A stretch of 6,396 nucleotides of DNA from an archaeon (GTDB lineage Archaea; Methanobacteriota; Methanobacteria; Methanobacteriales; Methanobacteriaceae), in contig JAKSUF010000085.1 of assembly GCA_024409145.1 (NCBI GenBank), forward strand, positions 1 to 6,396, read 5' to 3'. The position numbers were made by a program, and so were the translations under genes. The notes beneath the pieces were generated by a model, which saw only the letters and a program-made list of their open reading frames with translations, ran no database searches and was not told the origin of the DNA. How positions within the stretch are numbered: position 1 is the stretch's first letter; every line of letters begins with the position of its first letter. Shown one piece after another: positions 1 to 4,405 of the stretch.

Positions 1-69
1 TTTATCCCAAATATCTAGTAATTTCATACCTTGAACATACCACGAACCAGTTATTTGATAAATTCTAAA
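1..69 (-). other. Open frame continuing past the NADAR stop codon
   Basis: Directly after the TGA that ends the NADAR gene, the same reading frame stays open for 23 codons to the window edge and looks coding (it includes GSWYVQGMKLLDIWDK). Two explanations fit. The NADAR gene may once have carried a C-terminal extension now cut by a point-mutation stop, or a separate gene may begin near here, for example at the ATG of MKLLDIWDK (25-27). No clear ribosome-binding site precedes that ATG. The rest lies outside the window. Confidence 0.4.
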
Positions 70-612
70 TCAATCCATTCCAATTATTCCCCGAACATCC
101 ATCAATACAAATCCTAAATAATTTTTTCCTTTCCACATATTTGGATTAATGCTTCTTTTATCTTCTTTAGATAATCCTATTCCCCAAATACAATCATAAG
201 GGCTTGCTTCAACTAAAATTGCATCATTTGTTGAAAGTAAATATTCTTTTAATTCTTCATTTTGAGTAAATTTTAAATAATTACCATTTTTTACAATATT
301 AATACGATTTTTATTCCAAATTTTACTATCAAAATTTCTTACTTTTCTACCTAAACTTTTTATAACTTTAGGATTAGATTCCTCCATAATTTCATTTAAT
401 ATTTCTTTATCATCAAATAATTCTGCTTTTTTAGCCATCATATATTGTTCACAACAATTGTATTTAATGCCATTTTCCTCAAAACAGCATTTATAAAATT
501 GACTAAGACAAGAATTATTTACTTTAGAATTTTTACTTTTAGATCCCCAAAAGAAAATAAAATCAAATTTAACACCTAAATCATATAATTTTTTTAGTTC
601 ATCTAAATCCAT
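70..612 (-). CDS. NADAR (YbiA-like) family N-glycosidase
   Basis: A 180-aa protein from the preferred ATG. Family members cleave N-glycosidic bonds: some act on early riboflavin-pathway intermediates, others remove ADP-ribose from guanine and serve as antitoxins or NAD-linked defence proteins. The family signature runs the full length (numbered from the upstream GTG, three residues more): FDFIFFWG (19-26), CCEQYMMAKKAELF (56-69) with the conserved Glu, KSLGRKVRNFD (88-98), KFTQNEELKEYLLST (117-131), EASPYDCIWGIGL (138-150) and WKGKNYLGFVLMDVR (163-177). Length is normal for a single domain. A GTG at 619-621 opens the same frame, but GTGAT (617-621) fits better as the ribosome-binding site of the ATG at 610-612. 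The gene lies outside the repeat-bounded accessory block. The family call is firm; the substrate is unknown. Confidence 0.88.
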   Translation of the reverse strand: MDLDELKKLYDLGVKFDFIFFWGSKSKNSKVNNSCLSQFYKCCFEENGIKYNCCEQYMMAKKAELFDDKEILNEIMEESNPKVIKSLGRKVRNFDSKIWNKNRINIVKNGNYLKFTQNEELKEYLLSTNDAILVEASPYDCIWGIGLSKEDKRSINPNMWKGKNYLGFVLMDVRGIIGMD

Positions 613-616
613 AAAA

Positions 617-621
617 ATCAC
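617..621 (-). promoter_or_regulatory. Ribosome-binding site GTGAT deciding the NADAR start
   Basis: GTGAT lies four bases before the ATG at 610-612 and matches the part of the anti-Shine-Dalgarno target that reads GGTGAT. An automatic caller would take this GTG as the start codon; it is more likely the binding site. The same arrangement occurs before the 128-aa gene at 4039. Confidence 0.5.
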
Positions 622-664
622 TTAAAAATATTTTAAATCTTATTTTTTAATTTGTAATAAAATA

Positions 665-672
665 TATATAAA
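665..672 (-). promoter_or_regulatory. Probable TATA box of the NADAR gene
   Basis: Minus-strand TTTATATA matches the archaeal TATA consensus, about 55 bases before the ATG. Transcription would start about 25 bases downstream and leave a leader of roughly 30 bases. The surrounding DNA is very AT-rich, so chance matches are common. Confidence 0.45.
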
Positions 673-935
673 TATTTCTATAAAATTATTACAAAATAAA
701 AAATTATGCAAAAAATACCAATAAATTTATTAAAATATGGGAAAAAACATAAGAAAATATGAAACGAATAATAATAAATCATTACATATTAAATAATTAG
801 AAAATAAATTAAAAAACTAAATATAGATTAATTAAACAATGAAAATAAGAATTTAATAATTAATCAATTCTTGAAAAAGCCCTTAACAATGATTTTAAAA
901 ATAAATATAAAACATGTAGAAAATTTTTATTACAT
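673..935. other. AT-rich intergenic DNA without recognisable genes
   Basis: No coding-like frame is seen on either strand. The only small structure noticed is a 7-bp inverted repeat (AAGAATT at 847-853, AATTCTT at 866-872) without a convincing U-tract. Weak similarity to the DNA beyond the gdhA terminator (AACATG about 20-25 bases before the shared A-rich block) suggests the long repeat may once have reached slightly lower coordinates. Confidence 0.5.
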
Positions 936-1026
936 AAAAAAGAAAAAAAGAAAATCGTAAAAATAACGATTTTAGAATTTAATTAGATAAACTAAAGGAA
1001 TTTATAGGATAACTTGAGCAGGCATT
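936..1026 (-). repeat. Distal copy of the gdhA 3' end plus terminator
   Basis: This segment aligns with 4314-4405 with about six differences in 92 columns, including one 1-base gap. It carries the A-rich/U-tract block, the terminator hairpin, the 3' untranslated stretch and a short coding piece. In the gdhA frame the coding piece reads MPAQVIL then TAA, where gdhA reads MNAQGIV then TAG. Similarity stops upstream of that Met; a stop codon lies ten codons further upstream. It is therefore an orphan gdhA tail: either one flank of an insertion at the gdhA 3' end or a duplication remnant. Confidence 0.85.
943..973 (-). terminator. Orphan copy of the gdhA terminator
   Basis: An 8-bp stem (AAAATCGT at 951-958 with ACGATTTT at 966-973) and a 7-base loop is followed on the minus strand by U-runs (A-runs at 943-949 and 936-941 on the plus strand). 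One T is missing relative to the gdhA copy, which shortens the stem from 10 to 8 bp. It may still stop minus-strand transcripts leaving the accessory block before they reach the NADAR gene. Confidence 0.6.
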
Positions 1027-1192
1027 ATACAATACCACCCAACAAAACCCTCTTTTTAACATACTTTTAATAAAAAAAGTATTATTTAAATATAATATAA
1101 AAAGTTTAGAAATATAAATTAGAATTTGTCGTCCTAACCAACATGAAAAAATAAAACAAAAAATAGTAGTAAATTATTATTTATCACCCTAA

Positions 1193-1231
1193 TAGTTTTG
1201 TAATATTCTAATTTAACAAATTTATTTAAAC
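1193..1231 (-). promoter_or_regulatory. Promoter/leader module, copy 1 (no clear gene downstream)
   Basis: The plus strand contains TTTAACAAATTTATTTAAAC, identical to copy 2. On the minus strand this gives TTTAAATA as a TATA-like box. Similarity continues into the leader through TACAAAACTA. Downstream there is only a GGGTGAT ribosome-binding-like site (1184-1190) and very short frames, so any gene it served has been lost or shrunk to a peptide. Confidence 0.5.
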
Positions 1232-1279
1232 TAGAGTATAAAAGAAAAAAATAGTTAAAAATCTTCTAAATTTATTATT

Positions 1280-1342
1280 TTAGTCCAAGTCTCTTTTTTC
1301 TCTTTGAATTGCTTGGTATTCTTCCTTAGTTTTGTAGACTTT
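1280..1342 (-). pseudogene. Possible coding remnant (20 codons)
   Basis: Between two in-frame stops the minus strand reads KVYKTKEEYQAIQREKRDLD, a charged, coding-like composition unusual in this AT-rich spacer. There is no ATG, GTG or TTG start. It sits directly downstream of promoter copy 2. The first few codons overlap the leader sequence shared with copy 1, so only the later part (from about KEEYQ) can be a true gene end. A U-rich stretch follows. It could be the surviving tail of a deleted cassette gene or a chance frame. Confidence 0.3.
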
Positions 1343-1365
1343 TTATTTAACAAATTTATTTAAAC
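1327..1365 (-). promoter_or_regulatory. Promoter/leader module, copy 2
   Basis: About 34 of 39 bases match copy 1, including a fully shared 21-base box and a shared TACAAAACTA in the leader. TTTAAATA lies at 1357-1364. It directly follows the 3' end of the 71-aa gene and precedes the 20-codon remnant. Confidence 0.5.
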
Positions 1366-1388
1366 AATAAAAAAGAGAAAAGAAAGTT
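1366..1388 (-). terminator. U-tract terminator after the 71-aa gene
   Basis: Just after the stop codon the minus-strand transcript is pyrimidine-rich, with runs of three to six U broken by single C or A residues and no strong hairpin. Archaeal polymerase can stop at such U-tracts. It would end the 157/fragment/194/71-aa operon. Confidence 0.4.
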
Positions 1389-1389
1389 T

Positions 1390-1605
1390 TTACTCAAAAG
1401 AAGTACCTTTAAAAAAATCAAGTCCATCCATTTCTTTACACCATTCTAACCATTCAGCAAAAGCTTTAGGGTCTTCAGCCTTCCATTCTTGCAAATGCTT
1501 TTCTTTATACTCTGAGGACTTCCCTTCTAATAAAGAATGTCTTGCAAATGCTTTTCCTCTTCCATATCCATAGTCCCCACCCATACGATTCAAATCAATT
1601 TCCAT
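1390..1605 (-). CDS. Small unknown protein (71 aa) with WCKEM tail motif
   Basis: Not a family I recognise. The N-terminal third is Gly/Arg-rich (GGDYGYGRGKAFARH, 9-23). The rest is predicted helical, acidic and Trp-rich, with EDPKAFAEWLEWCKEMD at 44-60. The second part resembles the C-terminus of the 194-aa protein encoded just upstream (YINWCKEME there, WLEWCKEMD here) and more weakly that of the 157-aa protein, so it looks like the shared tail joined to a different short N-terminus. AAGGAG lies about 10 bases before the ATG at 1605. Only 24 bases separate it from the preceding gene, so it is probably the last gene of the operon. It is less AT-rich than its neighbours. No signal peptide or membrane segment is seen. 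Confidence 0.7.
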   Translation of the reverse strand: MEIDLNRMGGDYGYGRGKAFARHSLLEGKSSEYKEKHLQEWKAEDPKAFAEWLEWCKEMDGLDFFKGTSFE

Positions 1606-1629
1606 TATAACAAAACTCCTTTTTATTTT

Positions 1630-2214
1630 TTAGTAGTAATATTTTATATCATATCTAAAATCAGCACAGAATTTTTCCATTTCTTTACACCAATTAATAT
1701 AATTTTGATAGGTTTCAGAACTTTCTAATTTTAAATTATTCAAAAATTGTTGTCTCTCAGTAGATGATAATTTTCTTAGGACCCTACTAATTTCAATATG
1801 TTTATATTCCCCTTCAATTTTATCAAAAATATTTCTCACATATTCTTTATACTCAGAATCTTCTAGTTCATTACAAACTAAATCTACTTCACTTTTTCTA
1901 GTGTAATTTTTGTCCATTATTAATATTTCAGAGTATTCTGGGTTTTCATTAACCCAATCAACCACCTCTCTAATCGTATACTCAAATTTTAATTTTCTAG
2001 GGATTTTTTTATATTCTATACGTTTTTTATGAAAAATAGGTAATATTTCATCCCATAATCCTATTTCTTTTAAATGTTCAATCCACTTAGGAGCATCCAT
2101 ATTTGGAGTAATTGCTCTAGGTAAATACCCTGGAAATAAACAAAGAACATCTGATATTTCCTCAATTTTCAAAACATCTTCCCTAATAACATTTTCATAA
2201 TTTATTTTACTCAA
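1630..2214 (-). CDS. Unknown protein (194 aa), paralogue of the 157-aa protein
   Basis: I do not recognise a named family. The protein is charged, soluble and mostly helical by composition. Motifs in order: FPGYLPRAIT (27-36), VVDWVNENPEYSEILI (84-99), RQQFLNNLKLESSETYQNYINW (154-175, approximate) and WCKEM (175-179). The first three align in the same order with YLPHDIT, FWWIKNNPETIELII and MLNQFKLSLPNTYFEY of the 157-aa protein, so the two are probably distant paralogues. The start is TTG at 2212-2214, preceded by GGTGGGAG at 2219-2226, which is more convincing than any internal ATG. That site overlaps the stop of the preceding fragment gene, which implies cotranscription. Context (paralogous small proteins around a toxin-like fragment) would fit immunity genes, but this is speculation. 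Confidence 0.72.
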   Translation of the reverse strand: MSKINYENVIREDVLKIEEISDVLCLFPGYLPRAITPNMDAPKWIEHLKEIGLWDEILPIFHKKRIEYKKIPRKLKFEYTIREVVDWVNENPEYSEILIMDKNYTRKSEVDLVCNELEDSEYKEYVRNIFDKIEGEYKHIEISRVLRKLSSTERQQFLNNLKLESSETYQNYINWCKEMEKFCADFRYDIKYYY

Positions 2215-2225
2215 AATACTCCCAC

Positions 2226-2435
2226 CTAAATAAGAAGAACTGTAGCAGTTTTATTAATATCATCTACTTCCAATACTATAAACTTTTGATTACGTGCTAA
2301 TAAAAACTCATGTTCTGCTTGAATTGTAGAAATATTATTTCCATTTAAAGCTAATCCTTTAGGTTTAAATAAATCCATTAAATGAAAAATATTAAGAAAC
2401 TGAACTTTAGGTTTAAATCTAGAGAATAGATTCAT
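2226..2435 (-). CDS. C-terminal fragment of an ADP-ribosyltransferase-like protein
   Basis: A frame of 69 aa from ATG 2433-2435 (74 aa from the TTG at 2448-2450). Its second half reads FKPKGLALNG, then NISTIQAEHEFLLARNQKF and VLEVDD. This resembles the last strands of ART-fold ADP-ribosyltransferases: a Ser-rich turn, an ExE pair (E46-H47-E48 counted from the TTG) as in the catalytic E-x-E, then the hydrophobic (E)xxLLxRNxKFxVLxVD strand. The NAD-binding Arg and Ser-Thr-Ser regions expected about 100 residues earlier are absent, so the piece is probably inactive, a broken gene or an orphan toxin tip. The start overlaps the end of the 157-aa gene by 17 bases in another frame and lacks a ribosome-binding site, suggesting a recombination junction. 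Family call is moderate; expression is doubtful. Confidence 0.5.
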   Translation of the reverse strand: MNLFSRFKPKVQFLNIFHLMDLFKPKGLALNGNNISTIQAEHEFLLARNQKFIVLEVDDINKTATVLLI

Positions 2436-2892
2436 ATTCTTTGTATTCAAAGTATGTATTAGGAAGACTTAACTTAAACTGATTAAGCATTCTTATTTTT
2501 TCTTCATTTTGAACAGTATTTAATGTTTGTGTGATATGCCATGCCCCTAATTTTGTAAGTTTTGGAAATTCAAAAAATTCTGGTTTTTCATCCATCAAAG
2601 AAATAAATTCTTCTTTTAATTCTTTTTTGATGATTAATTCAATTGTTTCTGGATTATTTTTAATCCACCAAAATAATACTTTTGTATGTTGCTCATAAGT
2701 AAAATTTCTGCAAATTAAAAACAGATACCAATCTTCTCCCAAATAATCAACAGATTTAATATAATTTTTTCTTTTCTCAAAATTGAATCTAGAAGTTATG
2801 TCATGCGGAAGATAATTATTATAATACTCTTTAAAGTCATAATTCCTAATTTTTTCAGTATTTAAAAATTGATTTAATAATTTATAATTCAT
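2419..2892 (-). CDS. Unknown protein (157 aa), first gene of the accessory operon
   Basis: Unrecognised, charged and Trp/Tyr/Phe-rich, with no membrane segment or signal peptide. Motifs YLPHDIT (27-33), FWWIKNNPETIELII (74-88) and MLNQFKLSLPNTYFEY (135-150) correspond in order to those of the 194-aa protein. It lacks the WCKEM ending: after FEYKEY it stops with ESIL, just where the ADP-ribosyltransferase-like fragment begins in another frame, so its tail may have been trimmed by the same rearrangement. The ATG at 2890-2892 has no clear ribosome-binding site. A TTTAAATA box at 2949-2956 would give a leader of about 35 bases. Function unknown. Confidence 0.7.
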   Translation of the reverse strand: MNYKLLNQFLNTEKIRNYDFKEYYNNYLPHDITSRFNFEKRKNYIKSVDYLGEDWYLFLICRNFTYEQHTKVLFWWIKNNPETIELIIKKELKEEFISLMDEKPEFFEFPKLTKLGAWHITQTLNTVQNEEKIRMLNQFKLSLPNTYFEYKEYESIL

Positions 2893-2919
2893 AACAATAA
2901 CACATTCACAGTTTTATTA

Positions 2920-2957
2920 AGTTTCGTAAAATTTTCATTTAACGAATCTATTTAAAC
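2920..2957 (-). promoter_or_regulatory. Promoter/leader module, copy 3 (drives the 157-aa operon)
   Basis: The 21-base box at 2937-2957 differs from copies 1 and 2 at two positions, and 32 of 38 bases match copy 1 across box and leader. It contains TTTAAATA (2949-2956 on the minus strand), about 60 bases before the ATG at 2892. This is the only copy placed correctly in front of an intact gene. Confidence 0.55.
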
Positions 2958-2977
2958 ATAAAAAGGAGGGTTAATAA

Positions 2978-3592
2978 TTAAATAATAATCCCACCAGTAT
3001 CATCCTCATCTCTTTTCATAGGAGTATCTAAAGATCTATAAACAGAATTTACTGAAATAGTTTCAGTAATCAACTTATTTTTCTTATCAAACAAACTAAT
3101 TTTATAATGAGAATTACATGAAAAAGATAATTTATTAACAGTATCCTTAGAAAATTCAGAAGTTAACTTATCCAATTCTCCATAATCCCAAGTTATACTC
3201 AATCCATTATCCAAAACAAAATTATATAAACCATCAGCACACTTTTTCAAAATATCATTAGATGAAATATACTCATTTATCCAATTATGATAATCTCTAA
3301 AAGTATTAATTTTAGATTGGAGATTTTTATTATTATAAACTTTCCTTTTAATATGGTTAGTTAAGAAATAATAATTATTTTTTTGTATTAAAGATCCTTT
3401 AACTTTTTCTTTTTTATCAAATAACTGAATCCTCATATATCGGCAATGATATTTTGGAGTCCGAAGAATAACGTTCCATTCTACAGGGTCAGGTACATAT
3501 TCTCCGTTATCCATTTTACCATAATCTATAGTTATTGTCATATCATTATCTAATTTATAACATTCCGTATTGTATTCAATAATTTCAATCAT
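2978..3592 (-). CDS. Unknown protein (204 aa) with two related repeats
   Basis: No family is recognised, but the protein is visibly an internal duplication. Repeat 1 (about 12-61) has LDNDMTITIDYGKMD and ends in MRIQLFDKK. Repeat 2 (about 123-171) has LDNGLSITWDYGELD and ends in KISLFDKK. The shared pattern is LDN, two hydrophobic strands with DYG and D, about 30 residues, then LFDKK. This suggests two copies of a small beta-rich domain joined by a helical linker (FRDYHNWINEYISSNDIL, 98-115). The C-terminus is acidic then hydrophobic (DEDDTGGIII). No signal peptide or transmembrane helix is seen. The ATG at 3590-3592 has a strong ribosome-binding site, AGAGGAG at 3599-3605. It follows the 128-aa gene by 60 bases on the same strand. 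An intracellular binding role is possible but unproven. Confidence 0.72.
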   Translation of the reverse strand: MIEIIEYNTECYKLDNDMTITIDYGKMDNGEYVPDPVEWNVILRTPKYHCRYMRIQLFDKKEKVKGSLIQKNNYYFLTNHIKRKVYNNKNLQSKINTFRDYHNWINEYISSNDILKKCADGLYNFVLDNGLSITWDYGELDKLTSEFSKDTVNKLSFSCNSHYKISLFDKKNKLITETISVNSVYRSLDTPMKRDEDDTGGIII

Positions 3593-3598
3593 ATTATT

Positions 3599-3605
3599 CT
3601 CCTCT
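3599..3605 (-). promoter_or_regulatory. Ribosome-binding site of the 204-aa gene
   Basis: AGAGGAG six bases before the ATG is one of the best Shine-Dalgarno matches in the accessory block and fixes the start at 3592. Confidence 0.6.
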
Positions 3606-3652
3606 TTTATATTAATAAATTAAATGAAAATATTGTGAAACTTATTTTTCAA

Positions 3653-4039
3653 TTAATTGTATGATTTCAGAATGTTCAGGATATTCTTAACAAGATCCAA
3701 AGCTAACCTAATATCATCTTCACGCATTTCATCAATACTTCTTGGGAAATCTCTAGAAAATCTAGATTCCCATTCATAAATACCAGATTTAGAAAAACCA
3801 TCCAATTTATCATTGAAATCTTTAGCCGTTCTTTCAGCAACAGCTTCTCTTATTTCTTTTATAGGAATTAGATTATTAGGAATTACAACATCCCTTAATT
3901 TAATTAAAATATCTAAATTATCAAGCAAATACGGAATATTAACATAATATTGATTACTTAAAAACTGAGTATATTTTATATGTAAAACTCCATCTAAAGT
4001 ATGTTCAAAGTTTATACCTGGATATAATTCACTTTCCAT
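3653..4039 (-). CDS. Unknown protein (128 aa)
   Basis: Unrecognised. The N-terminal half (about 1-45 from the ATG) is hydrophobic and strand-like (GVLHIKYTQFLSNQYYVNI). The C-terminal half is helical and charged, with RTAKDFNDKLDGFSKSGIYE and DIRLALDLVKNILNIL near the end. There is no signal peptide. A GTG at 4046-4048 could extend the protein by three residues, but GTGAT there is better read as the ribosome-binding site of the ATG at 4037-4039. The preceding remnant ends at 4045, so the two frames nearly touch and translation could be coupled. Its ribosome-binding arrangement matches that of the NADAR gene. Confidence 0.65.
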   Translation of the reverse strand: MESELYPGINFEHTLDGVLHIKYTQFLSNQYYVNIPYLLDNLDILIKLRDVVIPNNLIPIKEIREAVAERTAKDFNDKLDGFSKSGIYEWESRFSRDFPRSIDEMREDDIRLALDLVKNILNILKSYN

Positions 4040-4044
4040 AATTA

Positions 4045-4232
4045 TCACACTTTTACTCTTAATCTTATTTTATGAATATTTTTAATATCATCATCAATTA
4101 GTTCAATGATATCACAAGGAGTATCTCTACCTAAAATTGTTTCCATCTGTTTGATATATTTATTTTTATATTTTTTACTTTTTGCTTTTGGTGCAATGTA
4201 ACAATTTTATAATTAGGATTATAAACAAAAAT
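4045..4232 (-). pseudogene. Frameshifted, 5'-truncated gene remnant (small ORF at 4045-4148)
   Basis: The last part is an open frame reading YIAPKAKSKKYKNKYIKQ and then METILGRDTPCDIIELIDDD, ending in RLRVKV and TGA. Upstream, the coding-like sequence switches frame: IFVYNPNYKIV occurs in a frame offset by one base (4200-4232), bounded by TAA at 4233-4235, while the downstream frame has TAA at 4207-4209. One indel near 4200 would join the two into a continuous gene end of about 60 residues. The N-terminal part of the gene is missing. A 33-aa peptide could still be made from the ATG at 4146-4148, but no ribosome-binding site precedes it. Protein family not recognised. Confidence 0.5.
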
Positions 4233-4312
4233 TTATTAATTAATAAAAAATTTACTAAAAAATAATAAAAAGCACATATTAAATGAAAAAACATGAAATA
4301 ATTAAAAATATT

Positions 4313-4352
4313 AAAAAAAGAAAAAAAGAAAATCGTTAAAAATAACGATTTT
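4313..4352 (-). terminator. gdhA transcription terminator
   Basis: A perfect 10-bp stem (AAAATCGTTA at 4329-4338 with TAACGATTTT at 4343-4352) and a 4-base loop. On the minus strand it is followed by two runs of seven U separated by one C. It lies 28 bases after the gdhA stop codon. Confidence 0.8.
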
Positions 4353-4405
4353 AGAATTTAATTAGATAAACTAAAGGAATCTATACGATACCTTGAGCAT
4401 TCATT
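4314..4405 (-). repeat. Proximal copy of the repeat: gdhA 3' end plus terminator
   Basis: Partner of 936-1026. It includes the last seven codons of the intact gdhA gene, the stop codon, about 28 bases of 3' untranslated DNA and the terminator with its A-rich flank. The stretch from the hairpin to just beyond the stop codon is nearly unchanged between copies; most differences lie in the coding part. The copies are about 3.38 kb apart and in the same orientation. Confidence 0.85.

Noticed and set aside
706..762. Short plus-strand frame starting MQKIPINLLKYG
   Set aside because: Only 18 codons, no ribosome-binding site, and in DNA where such frames arise by chance.
979..1062. 27-codon minus-strand frame as a real gene
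   Set aside because: It runs through the copied gdhA tail out of frame and ends inside the 3' untranslated copy, so it is most likely accidental.
1537..1728. 63-aa plus-strand open frame
   Set aside because: It lies opposite the 71- and 194-aa genes, is rich in Phe/Ile as expected for the reverse of AT-rich coding DNA, has no ribosome-binding site and no motif.
936..4405. Insertion sequence or transposon
   Set aside because: There is no transposase or terminal inverted repeat; the flanking repeats are direct and derived from gdhA.
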